Below are positions 31,884 to 41,918 of a stretch of DNA of 64,000 bases, piece by piece; the stretch's first letter is position 1, and each line of letters begins with the position of its first letter. Source of the DNA: Rodentibacter caecimuris (GTDB lineage: Bacteria; Pseudomonadota; Gammaproteobacteria; Enterobacterales; Pasteurellaceae); assembly GCF_001019715.1 (NCBI RefSeq), contig NZ_BBXJ01000001.1, forward strand, positions 1,612,001 through 1,676,000, read 5' to 3'. The position numbers and the translations under genes were made by a program. A model generated the notes under the pieces. The model had not been told where the DNA came from and did not search any database. It was given only the letters and a program-made list of their open reading frames with translations.

Positions 31884-32879
31884 ATGAAAATCGCCGTTTA
31901 CAGTACAAAGAATTATGACCGTAAATACTTTGAATTAATTAATGCAAAATATGGTTTTAATCTTGAATTTTTCGACTTCATGTTAAATGAAAACACAGCC
32001 CGTCTAGCGGAACATTGCGAAGTAGTTTGTATTTTTGTCAATGATGACGGAAGTCGAAAAGTACTGGAAAAATTAACCGCACTTGGCGTAAAAGTCATTG
32101 CGCTGCGTTGTGCCGGTTTCAATAATGTGGATTTAAAAGCGGCACAGGATCTTGGCCTTCAAGTGGTTCGTGTGCCGGCTTATTCTCCCGAAGCCGTGGC
32201 TGAACATACCGTCGGCCTCATGATGACACTTAATCGCCGGATTCATCGTGCTTATCAACGTACCCGTGAAGCCAATTTTTCTTTAGAAGGGCTTATCGGA
32301 TTTAATATGCACGGACGAACAGTGGGAATCATCGGTACGGGTAAAATCGGGATTGCCGTTATGCGAATCTTAAAAGGTTTTGGTATGCATATTCTGGCTT
32401 ATGATCCTTTTAAAAACCCCGTAGCTGAGGAACTCGGTGCAAAATATGTCGAACTTGACGAGCTTTATGAAAAATCTCACGTCATCACGCTACACTGCCC
32501 CGCGACGCCGGAAAATTACCATTTACTCAATCGTGACGCTTTTGCAAAGATGAAGGATGGGGTCATGATCATAAATACAAGCCGTGGCACCCTCATTGAT
32601 ACATTGGCTGCAATTGATGCGCTAAAGCAATGCAAAATTGGAGCATTAGGAATGGATGTATATGAAAATGAACGCGATCTATTTTTTGAGGATAAATCTA
32701 ATGAAGTCATTCAAGATGATGTCTTCCGACGCCTTTCTTCTTGCCATAATGTACTCCTTACTGGTCATCAAGCTTTCCTAACGGAAGAAGCATTAACCAG
32801 TATTGCGGACGTCACACTGGACAATGTATATAAACTAAAATCAGGCAAACCTTGTAAAAACTTGGTTTACCCCTCTTAG
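31884..32879 (+). CDS. ldhA: D-lactate dehydrogenase (fermentative)
   Basis: A 331-residue D-2-hydroxyacid dehydrogenase that reduces pyruvate to D-lactate with NADH. The NAD-binding motif is GIIGTGKIG (about residues 150-158); catalytic residues are expected as Arg in NTSRGTLID, Glu in GMDVYENE and His in LLTGHQAFLT. Length and sequence are as in enterobacterial LdhA. The ATG follows TTGGAGGCAAG. Linked to metB by a short gap; a palindrome AATGCCCTT / AAGGGCATT follows before trxA. Confidence 0.92.
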   Translation: MKIAVYSTKNYDRKYFELINAKYGFNLEFFDFMLNENTARLAEHCEVVCIFVNDDGSRKVLEKLTALGVKVIALRCAGFNNVDLKAAQDLGLQVVRVPAYSPEAVAEHTVGLMMTLNRRIHRAYQRTREANFSLEGLIGFNMHGRTVGIIGTGKIGIAVMRILKGFGMHILAYDPFKNPVAEELGAKYVELDELYEKSHVITLHCPATPENYHLLNRDAFAKMKDGVMIINTSRGTLIDTLAAIDALKQCKIGALGMDVYENERDLFFEDKSNEVIQDDVFRRLSSCHNVLLTGHQAFLTEEALTSIADVTLDNVYKLKSGKPCKNLVYPS

Positions 32880-32953
32880 CTTTTAGTAATTAAATTAATA
32901 AGTGTATTTTTAAACAACTCGTGCTATTCTGACCGCACTTGTAATTTCACAAA

Positions 32954-32976
32954 ATGCCCTTACATAAGGGCATTAT
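32954..32976 (+). terminator. Hairpin between ldhA and trxA
   Basis: AATGCCCTT and AAGGGCATT arms with a 4-base loop just upstream of trxA. The T tract is poor, so it may be a leader hairpin of trxA as well as a terminator of ldhA. A perfect uptake sequence complement (ACCGCACTT) lies just upstream. Confidence 0.5.
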
Positions 32977-32997
32977 TCACAGACAAAGGAAATAAAA

Positions 32998-33321
32998 ATG
33001 AGCCAAGTACTACACACAACAGATGCAACATTTGAAGCGGATGTATTACGTTCTGATGTTCCGGTATTAGTTGACTTTTGGGCGCCATGGTGTGGCCCTT
33101 GCAAAATGATCGCACCGGTATTAGACGAACTTGCACCGGAATTTGCAGGCAAAGTAAAAATCGTAAAAATCAATGTTGATGAAAACCAACTGGTTGCCGG
33201 TCAATTCGGTGTACGCAGTATCCCGACTTTACTTTTAATGAAAAACGGTGAGGTCGTTGCAACACAAGTAGGCGCACTACCAAAAGGTCAGTTAGCTAAC
33301 TTTATCAATCAACATATTTAA
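32998..33321 (+). CDS. trxA: Thioredoxin 1
   Basis: A 107-residue thioredoxin with the active site WCGPC in [16 protein letters not shown], the cis-Pro stretch SIPTLLLM and the closing [12 protein letters not shown]. It reduces disulfides in the cytoplasm using electrons from TrxB (encoded at 58700). Size is standard. The ATG follows AAAGGAAATAAAA. A strong terminator follows. Confidence 0.97.
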   Translation: MSQVLHTTDATFEADVLRSDVPVLVDFWAPWCGPCKMIAPVLDELAPEFAGKVKIVKINVDENQLVAGQFGVRSIPTLLLMKNGEVVATQVGALPKGQLANFINQHI

Positions 33322-33330
33322 TCATCTCTA

Positions 33331-33366
33331 AATCCTCTTATTAAACTTAAATAAGAGGATTTTTTA
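33331..33366 (+). terminator. Terminator of trxA
   Basis: AATCCTCTTATT and AATAAGAGGATT form a perfect 12-bp stem followed by TTTTTAT. Confidence 0.93.
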
Positions 33367-33393
33367 TATTCCTCTCTCATTACACATTTTTTC

Positions 33394-33409
33394 TGTGATA
33401 TTACTCACA
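33394..33409 (+). promoter_or_regulatory. CRP-cAMP site upstream of putA
   Basis: TGTGA-TATTAC-TCACA is a perfect match to the CRP core, about 98 bases upstream of the putA start, implying catabolite control of proline use. Confidence 0.8.
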
Positions 33410-33498
33410 AATATCAAAAGCTTTTGTTTACATTTTGTTTAAATGGATTTACTTTCAAAAAATAATCTTGTAACACAATAGAAACAAAGGGTTATCAA

Positions 33499-36400
33499 AT
33501 GTCTATTTCACTTTCTAAAACTTATTCTCCCAAACGCCGAAGCATTACTGAAAACTATCGTCTTGATGAAAAAATAGCAGTAGATCAACTAATGGCAACG
33601 CTTGATTTTACCGAAGAACAAGAAAAACGTATTACAGATCATGCAACCAAACTCATCAATAAACTACGCCACATTAAACAGAAACAGTATGGCGCAGATG
33701 CCTTAATGGAAGAGTTTTCTTTAAGTTCTGAAGAAGGTGTGGCATTGATGTGTTTGGCAGAAGCCTTATTGCGTATTCCCGATGACAAAACCCGTGATGA
33801 TCTCATCTACGAAAAATTGCAAGACGGCAATTGGCAATCCCATCTGGGCAACTCAAAATCTTTTTTCATTAATGCCGCCAGTTATGGTTTGATGTTCGGT
33901 AGAAAAATCAGTGAAAATCTCACAGAGACTCAAGTCACCGATAATTTAAAAAATATCTTTTCCCGTTTCGCCGCGCCTGTCATGCGTCAGGTCATGGTGA
34001 AATCCATTCAGATTATAGGGAAGCAATTTGTCGCAGGCGTAAATATACATGAAGCGCTAAAACACACTCAACCCCGCTACAAAAAAGGATTTACTTTCTC
34101 ATTCGATATGTTGGGTGAAGCCGCAATGACTGCGAGCGATGCGGATCGTTACTTCAATGATTATTTACATGCCATTGAAGAAGTCGGTAAAAATGCCGTT
34201 GATCGAAATATTTACAACGGTAATAGTATCTCTGTAAAACTTTCCGCCATTCATCCGAAATATAATCGTGCAAAATATGATCGCACAATGAATGAGCTTT
34301 ATCCTCGTATAAAACAACTCTTCTTACTGGCACAAAAATACAACATTAGTGTAAATATTGATGCGGAAGAAGCCAATCGCCTCGAACTCTCTCTTGATTT
34401 GATCGAAAAATTACTTGATGAACCGGAACTCAAAGATTACAAGGGAATTGGTTTTGTTGTACAAAGCTACTCTAAACGCTGTCCTTATGTTTTAGATTAT
34501 TTGATTAATCTTGCCCGTGAAAAACAACACTATTTGATGATCCGCCTAGTAAAAGGTGCTTACTGGGATAGTGAAATCAAATGGGCGCAAACCGATGGTT
34601 TAGACGATTTCCCGCTTTTCACCCGTAAAAATCATACCGATATTGCCTATGTTGCTTGCGCCAAAAAATTGTTGGAAGCACAGGATGTTATCTACCCACA
34701 ATTTGCGACCCACAATATTCTAACCATGTGTACTATCTATGAACTCGGACAAGGAAAAAAATTTGAGTTTCAATGCTTGTACGGTATGGGGGAAAACCTT
34801 TACGACAATATCGTGGGTAATGAAAACTTCAGCCAACAAGTTCGTGTTTATACTCCGGTAGGGACTCATGAAACCTTACTTGCTTACCTCGTTCGCCGTT
34901 TGCTTGAAAATGGTGCAAATTCTTCCTTTGTTCATCAATTAGTGGACGAGAGTATTCCGGTTTCTCAGTTAGTTACTCCGCCGTGGAAACTGTATAGTAG
35001 ATCCAATGACGAACCCAATAAACTGGTACGTAACCCCCTTGAATTATTTCACGATCGTCTTAATTCCGCCGGCTTTGATTTAACCAACGAGCTGGTATTG
35101 GAAAAACTTGAGCAAGCCTTGAATAACGCTCAAATCGAAAATGCGGAATCCCTTACCCTACTGGCAGCTCCAAGCCAACAATCCATACAGTATGTGAAAA
35201 ATCCTGCAAAACTAACAGAAACTATCGGTGAAATACGTTTCTTAGAAATCGATCAAGCGCAAGCGGTATTTTCAGCCGCTACCAACCAAAACTGGAATGC
35301 AAAAAGTGCGGTCGAAAAAGCCAATATTTTACGCAAAGCGGCTGATCACTATGAAGAGAATCACGGTTTATTGATGAAATTAGCAATGATTGAAGCCGGC
35401 AAAACGTTACCGAATGCTATTGCAGAACTTCGTGAGGCAGTTGATTTTCTCCGCTATTATGCAAATCAACTTGAAAGTCTGTCGGCTATCAATAAACTGG
35501 GTGAAGCCCGTGGCAACGTACTTTGTATTTCTCCTTGGAATTTCCCACTGGCAATCTTTACCGGTCAAATTGCTGCGTCCCTCGCTGCCGGTAATGCGGT
35601 GATAGCCAAACCTGCGGAACAAACCTCACTCATTGCTTATGTAGCGGTAAAATTGCTTCACCAAGCCGGTATTCCAAGAGAAGCCTTACAATTAGTATTA
35701 GGGGACGGAGAACTCGGGGCGGCACTTGTCCAACAACCGTTTGACGGCGTCGTATTCACCGGCTCAACCGAAGTAGCAAAACTGATCGAAAAACGTTTAG
35801 CTGTGGCAGACAATGATCCTATTTTGATTGCGGAAACAGGCGGACAAAACGTACTGGTAGTCGATAGCTCCGCCTTACCGGAACAAGTGGTCGCAGATGT
35901 ATTAAGCTCCGCTTTTGATTCAGCAGGTCAACGCTGCTCCGCCCTTCGTATTCTATTACTGCAAGAAGAAATCGCCGATCAGTACTACCGAATGATTAGC
36001 GAGGCAATGAAAGAGTTAAGCCTCGGTGATCCACGTTTACTTGAAACCGATATTGGCCCGGTTATTGACGAAGAAGCAAAACAAAACTTGCTCAACCATC
36101 AAGCCAATATGCGTAAAGTGGCAGTTGCTTATACTGAACTAGCTGTACCGGAAGACGGGCATTTTATCGCTCCGTCCGTTTATCTGTTAGATAATCTCGA
36201 TCAGCTACAAAGAGAAGTATTCGGCCCTATCCTGCATATTATTCGCTATCGCAAGGAAGAGCTCATCAACGTACTCGACAAAGTCAATGAAAAAGGTTAT
36301 GCCTTAACCGGAGGTTGTCACAGTCGGATCCGTAAACAAATGAGCTTAGTGGAAAAACACCTCAATTGCGGTAATTTCTATATCAACCGAAATATCGTTG

Positions 36401-36951
36401 GTGCGGTCGTGGGAGTACAACCGTTCGGAGGACATGGTTTATCCGGTACGGGGCCTAAAGCAGGCGGAGAATTTTATCTCCAACGCTTAACCCGTACACC
36501 AAATTATTACAGCCAATTTGGTGATGAAAACAGCCTCCCGCAATCTAAACCGGTATTGGAAAGTATTACTGGTGAACATAATAGCCTTGCCTATTTACCT
36601 TGTGAAGTCGCAATCCTTAACGGCGATTTATCAGCTTCTCAGTCGGCAGCAGAAAAACTATTATCGGCAGGTTTTACTGTTTTGGTTGAACCTAGCCACC
36701 CGCTTGCCCAAAATCGCCAAGCGGGGATTCGGGTCGATACCAAACTCGGACACTGTCAAAAAGGCGTGTATTTGACCGCACTTGATACACAACGTCGCCT
36801 ATGGTTAGCGGAAAACAGTAAAGCGATCTTTAAATGTTTCGACTGGTGTACAACACAAGATTTATTACCTTTATATGATGAATTCTCTCGTAGCTATAAC
36901 ACAACGGCTGCCGGAGGAAACACATCATTAATGGCGGCAGAAGAACATTGA
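33499..36951 (+). CDS. putA: Bifunctional proline dehydrogenase / P5C dehydrogenase
   Basis: An 1150-residue PutA that converts proline to glutamate in two steps. The proline dehydrogenase domain (about residues 180-470) has FVVQSYSKRCPYVLDYL and MIRLVKGAYWDSEIKWAQ. The aldehyde dehydrogenase domain (about 570-1020) has ISPWNFPLAIF, the Glu in AETGGQN and the catalytic Cys C813 in AGQRCSALR. A C-terminal extension of about 120 residues follows. The N-terminus lacks the ribbon-helix-helix DNA-binding domain of the enterobacterial protein, so it is not expected to repress its own operon. Confidence 0.95.
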   Translation: MSISLSKTYSPKRRSITENYRLDEKIAVDQLMATLDFTEEQEKRITDHATKLINKLRHIKQKQYGADALMEEFSLSSEEGVALMCLAEALLRIPDDKTRDDLIYEKLQDGNWQSHLGNSKSFFINAASYGLMFGRKISENLTETQVTDNLKNIFSRFAAPVMRQVMVKSIQIIGKQFVAGVNIHEALKHTQPRYKKGFTFSFDMLGEAAMTASDADRYFNDYLHAIEEVGKNAVDRNIYNGNSISVKLSAIHPKYNRAKYDRTMNELYPRIKQLFLLAQKYNISVNIDAEEANRLELSLDLIEKLLDEPELKDYKGIGFVVQSYSKRCPYVLDYLINLAREKQHYLMIRLVKGAYWDSEIKWAQTDGLDDFPLFTRKNHTDIAYVACAKKLLEAQDVIYPQFATHNILTMCTIYELGQGKKFEFQCLYGMGENLYDNIVGNENFSQQVRVYTPVGTHETLLAYLVRRLLENGANSSFVHQLVDESIPVSQLVTPPWKLYSRSNDEPNKLVRNPLELFHDRLNSAGFDLTNELVLEKLEQALNNAQIENAESLTLLAAPSQQSIQYVKNPAKLTETIGEIRFLEIDQAQAVFSAATNQNWNAKSAVEKANILRKAADHYEENHGLLMKLAMIEAGKTLPNAIAELREAVDFLRYYANQLESLSAINKLGEARGNVLCISPWNFPLAIFTGQIAASLAAGNAVIAKPAEQTSLIAYVAVKLLHQAGIPREALQLVLGDGELGAALVQQPFDGVVFTGSTEVAKLIEKRLAVADNDPILIAETGGQNVLVVDSSALPEQVVADVLSSAFDSAGQRCSALRILLLQEEIADQYYRMISEAMKELSLGDPRLLETDIGPVIDEEAKQNLLNHQANMRKVAVAYTELAVPEDGHFIAPSVYLLDNLDQLQREVFGPILHIIRYRKEELINVLDKVNEKGYALTGGCHSRIRKQMSLVEKHLNCGNFYINRNIVGAVVGVQPFGGHGLSGTGPKAGGEFYLQRLTRTPNYYSQFGDENSLPQSKPVLESITGEHNSLAYLPCEVAILNGDLSASQSAAEKLLSAGFTVLVEPSHPLAQNRQAGIRVDTKLGHCQKGVYLTALDTQRRLWLAENSKAIFKCFDWCTTQDLLPLYDEFSRSYNTTAAGGNTSLMAAEEH

Positions 36952-37036
36952 TTTAAAAAGTCTATAAAAAATGACGATCTTTGTTTTCTTTTTATGATTA
37001 ACAAGCGAAAATATCGCCCTTTGTAAAATAGAGTTT

Positions 37037-37075
37037 ATTCAGCCACAGTGTAGCTCATTATTTAAATGGCTGAAT
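37037..37075 (+). repeat. Inverted repeat upstream of putP
   Basis: ATTCAGCCA and TGGCTGAAT are perfect 9-bp arms separated by 21 bases, 43 bases upstream of the putP start. Regulator site or leader stem; no regulator recognised. Confidence 0.6.
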
Positions 37076-37117
37076 AGTGCTCTACAAAGGCAGTACCTTA
37101 ATAACAGGAGTAAAGCT

Positions 37118-38611
37118 ATGCAGATTTACATCACATTTGGCTTGTATTTATTGGTAATTTTAGGCATTGGTTTGTATGCCTACCGTTCAACTCAGAACTT
37201 TGACGATTATATTCTCGGCGGACGAAAAATGGGCAGCTTTGTAACAGCAATGTCTGCCGGTGCTTCCGATATGTCAGGTTGGCTCTTAATGGGCTTACCA
37301 GGTGCAATTTATCTCTCCGGCTTATCCGAAGCATGGATTGCTGTCGGGCTGACAGTCGGTGCTTTTCTGAACTATAAAATTGTCGCCGGACGTTTACGTA
37401 TTTTCACTGAAAAGTATAACAACGCTCTCACTTTACCTGAATTCTTCGCCCAACGATTCCCGCGTCAGAAAAAAGCGTTAAAAATTATTTCTTCCTCCAT
37501 TATTTTATTCTTCTTCACTATTTACTGTGCTTCCGGTGTAGTCGCAGGGGCAAAATTGTTCCAAAGTTTACTTGGATTGGATTATTATACCGCGCTTTGG
37601 TTGGGGGCAATTGCCACTATCGCTTATACCTTTATCGGCGGTTATTTGGCTGTCTCTTGGAGTGATACTATTCAAGCCTCTTTAATGATTTTTGCGCTCA
37701 TTCTTGCACCGGTAATGGCATTCGTGAATATCGGATGGGAAGAAATCAACGCAGCGTTAGCCGCCAAGTCCGCCGCGACCAATATTCCATATAGTAACTG
37801 GTTACATAATGTATCGGGAATCGGCGTTATTTCTGCTCTTGCTTGGGGGTTAGGTTATTTCGGACAACCGCATATCTTGGCTCGCTTTATGGCGGCAGAT
37901 TCGGTGTCAGCACTTAATAAAGCGCGAACAATCGGTATTGTGTGGATGTTCCTCTGTCTAGGGGGAGCCGTATCGGTAGGTTACTTTGGTTTGGCTTATT
38001 TCACTCACCAAAATATTCCACTCGAAAATGCAGAATCTATTTTTATTGAACTTTCAAAAGTGATGTTTAATCCGTGGATTGTCGGCATTGTTTTATCAGC
38101 AATTTTAGCCGCGGTCATGAGTACGCTATCCGCTCAATTGTTAATGTGCTCGGCTGCGATTACTGAAGATTTCTATAAAGGTTTCTTCCGTAAAAGTGCC
38201 TCAAGCCAAGAATTAGTATGGGTTGGTCGCATAATGGTATTGGCTATTTCCGTTGTTGCCATTGTCATCGCCCAAGATCCAAACTCTAAAGTGATGGGAT
38301 TGGTATCTTATGCTTGGGCAGGTTTCGGTGCAGCATTCGGGCCTGTGGTCATTCTCTCACTCTTTAACCGTAATATTAGTTCTAAAGCGGCATTATGGGG
38401 GATGTTATCAGGTGCTGTAACCGTAGTGGGTTGGAGTCCATTAATGAAATTCTTAGGCTGGGACGATTTATCTCAACTTTATGAAATTATCCCCGGCTTC
38501 TTAGTTTGTTCATTTATTACACTCACATCCTCTGTGTTTTCCCCTGTACACCCTCTTGTTGCGGAACAGTTTGACGAAGCATTAGCGGAGTTTGAATCAA
38601 AAAATAATTAA
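37118..38611 (+). CDS. putP: Sodium/proline symporter
   Basis: A 497-residue SSS-family transporter with about 13 membrane helices. Family motifs include the N-terminal DYILGGRKMGSFVTAMSAGASDMSGWLLMG, and GYFGQPHILARFMAA in the middle. It brings in proline for PutA. It follows putA by 166 bases, with no terminator, and probably has its own promoter. The ATG follows AACAGGAG. An uptake-sequence terminator separates it from the convergent bioB. Confidence 0.94.
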   Translation: MQIYITFGLYLLVILGIGLYAYRSTQNFDDYILGGRKMGSFVTAMSAGASDMSGWLLMGLPGAIYLSGLSEAWIAVGLTVGAFLNYKIVAGRLRIFTEKYNNALTLPEFFAQRFPRQKKALKIISSSIILFFFTIYCASGVVAGAKLFQSLLGLDYYTALWLGAIATIAYTFIGGYLAVSWSDTIQASLMIFALILAPVMAFVNIGWEEINAALAAKSAATNIPYSNWLHNVSGIGVISALAWGLGYFGQPHILARFMAADSVSALNKARTIGIVWMFLCLGGAVSVGYFGLAYFTHQNIPLENAESIFIELSKVMFNPWIVGIVLSAILAAVMSTLSAQLLMCSAAITEDFYKGFFRKSASSQELVWVGRIMVLAISVVAIVIAQDPNSKVMGLVSYAWAGFGAAFGPVVILSLFNRNISSKAALWGMLSGAVTVVGWSPLMKFLGWDDLSQLYEIIPGFLVCSFITLTSSVFSPVHPLVAEQFDEALAEFESKNN

Positions 38612-38615
38612 AATC

Positions 38616-38647
38616 GAAAAGTGCGGTTAAAATTAACCGCACTTTTT
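38616..38647. terminator. Bidirectional terminator from paired uptake sequences (putP / bioB)
   Basis: AAAAGTGCGGTTAA and TTAACCGCACTTTT: two perfect uptake sequences in inverted orientation with T and A tails on both sides, between convergent genes. Confidence 0.93.
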
Positions 38648-38659
38648 ATCCCTTCTACT

Positions 38660-39673
38660 CTATCGTTCAAGTGTTTTTCGATTTTCTTCTGTTTCGGGTT
38701 CAAGATCGAGTTTTGCCATAAGTAATCGATCACCGTCTTCTTCAGGATTACCGGTAACGAGTAATTTATCACCATAGAAAATAGAATTGGCACCAGCCAT
38801 AAAACACATAGCCTGCATTTCTTCCGTCATTCCTTGGCGTCCTGCCGATAAGCGCACATAACTTTTGGGCATCGTAATTCGTGCAACGGCAATAGTACGA
38901 ACAAATTCCGTCCAGTCTAAATCTTCCGCATCAACCAGAGGGGTTCCCTCCACTTTAACTAACTGATTAATGGGAACCGATTCAGGTTGAGGATCTAAAT
39001 TCGCAAGACTGGCAATTAAACCGGCACGCTCTTTACGGGTCTCATTCATTCCCACGATACCGCCACAACATACTTTTAAACCTGCTTTACGAACTTTACC
39101 TAAGGTACTTAAGCGGTCATCAAAACGGCGTGTGCCGATAACCTCATGATAATGTTCCGGTGCGGTATCAAGATTATGATTATAATAATCCAATCCCGCC
39201 TCTTTCAATTCTTCAGCCATTCCGTCTTGTAATAATCCAAACGTACCACAAGTTTCCAAGCCAAGTTCTTTCACAGCCTTAATAATTTGCGTTACTTTTC
39301 CCATATCTTTGGGTTTCGGGCCACGCCACGCCGCCCCCATACAAAATCGCCCTGCGCCGCGAGACTTAGCAATTTTAGCTTTAGCAATAATTTCGTCCAC
39401 ATCCAATAATTGCTGATTTTGCACACCGGTTTGATAACGTGCCGATTGCGGACAATAACCGCAATCTTCCGGACAACCGCCTGTTTTAATTGACATTAAT
39501 GTTGAAAGTTGAATTGCCTGCGGATTAAAATGTTCGCGATGTACTTGTGCAGCACGATAAATCAACTCCAAAAAAGGCGTTTCATACAACGCTTCTACTT
39601 TACAAACAGACCAATACTCCACTGAGGGATGAGGGGTTATTTCGGTTAATTGAACAGATTGTACGGTTGTCAT
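38660..39673 (-). CDS. bioB: Biotin synthase
   Basis: A 337-residue radical SAM enzyme converting dethiobiotin to biotin. The cluster motif C67-x3-C71-x2-C74 lies in [16 protein letters not shown]; the second cluster ligands are expected in the later FCMGAAWR and CCGGIVGM stretches. C-terminal [19 protein letters not shown] is standard. It lies 9 bases after thiQ on the same strand, an unusual neighbour, so it may be read through from the TPP-controlled operon. The ATG follows a weak A-rich ribosome site. Confidence 0.96.
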   Translation of the reverse strand: MTTVQSVQLTEITPHPSVEYWSVCKVEALYETPFLELIYRAAQVHREHFNPQAIQLSTLMSIKTGGCPEDCGYCPQSARYQTGVQNQQLLDVDEIIAKAKIAKSRGAGRFCMGAAWRGPKPKDMGKVTQIIKAVKELGLETCGTFGLLQDGMAEELKEAGLDYYNHNLDTAPEHYHEVIGTRRFDDRLSTLGKVRKAGLKVCCGGIVGMNETRKERAGLIASLANLDPQPESVPINQLVKVEGTPLVDAEDLDWTEFVRTIAVARITMPKSYVRLSAGRQGMTEEMQAMCFMAGANSIFYGDKLLVTGNPEEDGDRLLMAKLDLEPETEENRKTLER

Positions 39674-39682
39674 ACTTTTTTC

Positions 39683-40312
39683 CTATAAATTTTGTCCCTG
39701 ATGAATATGAATAATACGATCAATATGCCCTTCTAATTCCTTAGGCTGATGGGTAACAAGCAGTAAGGTTAGCATTTTTTCATCACATAACTGGTCGAGC
39801 AACTTTAACATTTCCATACGTAATTGCGGATCAAGTGCGGAGAAAGGTTCATCCAATAATAAAATGGGTTTATCACGTAACAGACAACGTGCCAATGCAA
39901 CACGTTGTTTTTGTCCACCGGAAAGTGCGGTCGATTTTCTCGTTAAAAAATCCTGTAAATTGACCGCACTTGCGACTTGTTCAATTCGCATTTCCTCTTC
40001 CTTTGAAAGGGACAAATTCGGTTTTAAGCCTAATGCGATATTTTCCGCCACGGTTAAATGAGTGAACAAATTATTTTCTTGAAATAACATGGAAACCGGA
40101 CGTTCATAAGGGGCGCTTCTCGTATGATTTTCACCGTTAAGCCAAATTTCCCCCGCATTGGCATAATCAAAACCGGCGATCAGATTTAATAAAGTGCTTT
40201 TTCCCGCACCACTCTCACCGATAATTGCGACTTTTTCTTGCTCACAAATATGCAAATCAAACATCATCGGCATGGATTGATAATTAAATTTCACTTGTTT
40301 TAATTTAATCAT
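39683..40312 (-). CDS. thiQ: Thiamine ABC transporter ATP-binding protein
   Basis: A 209-residue ATPase starting at the ATG at 40310-40312 ([12 protein letters not shown]), overlapping the end of thiP by 8 bases. Walker A is GESGAGKST (about residues 32-40), the signature LSGGQKQR and Walker [13 protein letters not shown] are intact. It powers ThiBPQ uptake of thiamine and its phosphates. Length as in other gamma-proteobacteria. It contains a pair of uptake sequences in the coding region. Confidence 0.94.
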   Translation of the reverse strand: MIKLKQVKFNYQSMPMMFDLHICEQEKVAIIGESGAGKSTLLNLIAGFDYANAGEIWLNGENHTRSAPYERPVSMLFQENNLFTHLTVAENIALGLKPNLSLSKEEEMRIEQVASAVNLQDFLTRKSTALSGGQKQRVALARCLLRDKPILLLDEPFSALDPQLRMEMLKLLDQLCDEKMLTLLLVTHQPKELEGHIDRIIHIHQGQNL

Positions 40313-41912
40313 TGTTTTCCCTATTGTGTTCAATAAACATAAATAATCCAAGGCATAAGCTAAGCAGAATCAATGCCGTAATCGCCGCCTCTTGACTCCG
40401 ATACTGTCCGATTTGTTGATAAAGCAAGTGCGGTAAAGAAGTAAAATCCGGACTGCCAAACAACGCAATTGCCGTAAAATCCCCTAAAGAGAGCGTTGTC
40501 GCCAAAGTAAAGCTATATTTTAGCGGTGTTTTTAATAAGGGATATTCAATTAATTTGAAGCGTTGCCACCCTTTAAGATTTAGCGATAAACACAACTTTT
40601 CGTAATACTGCATGGCTTGCATCATCGGTGTGTTTAAAATTCGAATGACAAAAGGCATTGCGGCTAACGCATTACACAGCACGACAATTAAAAATAAATG
40701 AACATTGCTAAAATCCATTTCCTGTAAAATTAAAAATAATCCTACCGAGAGAATTAACGTCGGTACGGCTAAAATCATCATACCACCGGTTTGAATGAGG
40801 GTTGCAAACACAGGAAAATGAAGCCATTGTAGCTGGCGGGAAAGCAGAAGTAGTAAAAAAGAAAATACTATCGCTAATACACCTGAAGCGGGTGCCATCG
40901 AAAGGGAATAGATTAACGCTTTCCATAATTGGGGATCTTGCCAAAAACTAAACCATTCCGGTGCGCTCACCCCTTCCACCACAATACTCAGCAATGGTAT
41001 GAAAAGAAATAAACATACGCTAAACAAAATAAAAACATTAAAAATTTTGACCGCACTTGATGGCGGCATCAACCAAATATAGCGTTGGGAAAGGTTGGTT
41101 TCCGGCGGTTTAGCAAAAATTTGGGATACCCCAAATAATACAAAGCAAAAAACAAATTGAATCAAGGCAAATAAAGCCGCTTTAGGAAAATCAAATTCAA
41201 AAAAGATCGCTTGGTAAATAGCAACCTCCAAAGTGCTATTTTGTGGCCCGCCGCCAAGAGAAAGCACGATGGTGAAACTGGTAAAACACAGCATAAAAAT
41301 GAGAACAAAAGTCGGTAAAAGCTGGTTTTTAAGATAAGGTATTTCAATTAAACGAAAAAATTGCCAACCTCGAATATTTAATTGTGCGGCTAACTGATGT
41401 TGTTCTGAGGGAATAGCTTGCAAGGCTTGTTGCGTTACCCTAGCAGCAAGGGGAATATTAAAAAAGAGGTGGGCAATTAATATACCGTTCAACCCATAAA
41501 TTGTCGGTTTCCAATTAATCCCTAACCACTTCATTAGCCGGCTTAGCCAACCCTCTGTGCCATAAATTTCGAGTAAGCCAAAGATCGCCAAAAGCGCCGG
41601 CAACACAAAAGTAAGGGAAAGGAAACGCTGGATAAGACGTTTTCCCGGGAAAGGCTGATAAAAAAACGCACGTCCAAATAATGCCCCGATCAGCACGGCA
41701 AGCAATGCTGACAAAAAGGCTTGCCCGAAGCTAAAAAAGATAACTTGGTGTAAATAGTCATCCTGCTTGAAAGCCTCCCAAGAATAATTTCCACAGACGG
41801 AAAATACCGCAGAAAGCGATGTGCTATAAAGCAAAACAATGAAAAAAATAACCGCACTTCCGCCAATATAATGACGAGGACGGAAATGCGGATGAGAAAA
41901 CAACGATATCAT
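40305..41912 (-). CDS. thiP: Thiamine ABC transporter permease
   Basis: A 535-residue inner-membrane permease with about 12 helices arranged as two homologous halves, each with a binding-protein-dependent transport loop (the EAA-like [20 protein letters not shown] and [20 protein letters not shown]). It sits 6 bases after thiB and is co-translated with thiQ. Typical of the ThiP family, where both permease halves are fused. Confidence 0.94.
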   Translation of the reverse strand: MISLFSHPHFRPRHYIGGSAVIFFIVLLYSTSLSAVFSVCGNYSWEAFKQDDYLHQVIFFSFGQAFLSALLAVLIGALFGRAFFYQPFPGKRLIQRFLSLTFVLPALLAIFGLLEIYGTEGWLSRLMKWLGINWKPTIYGLNGILIAHLFFNIPLAARVTQQALQAIPSEQHQLAAQLNIRGWQFFRLIEIPYLKNQLLPTFVLIFMLCFTSFTIVLSLGGGPQNSTLEVAIYQAIFFEFDFPKAALFALIQFVFCFVLFGVSQIFAKPPETNLSQRYIWLMPPSSAVKIFNVFILFSVCLFLFIPLLSIVVEGVSAPEWFSFWQDPQLWKALIYSLSMAPASGVLAIVFSFLLLLLSRQLQWLHFPVFATLIQTGGMMILAVPTLILSVGLFLILQEMDFSNVHLFLIVVLCNALAAMPFVIRILNTPMMQAMQYYEKLCLSLNLKGWQRFKLIEYPLLKTPLKYSFTLATTLSLGDFTAIALFGSPDFTSLPHLLYQQIGQYRSQEAAITALILLSLCLGLFMFIEHNRENND

Positions 41913-41918
41913 TAGAAA

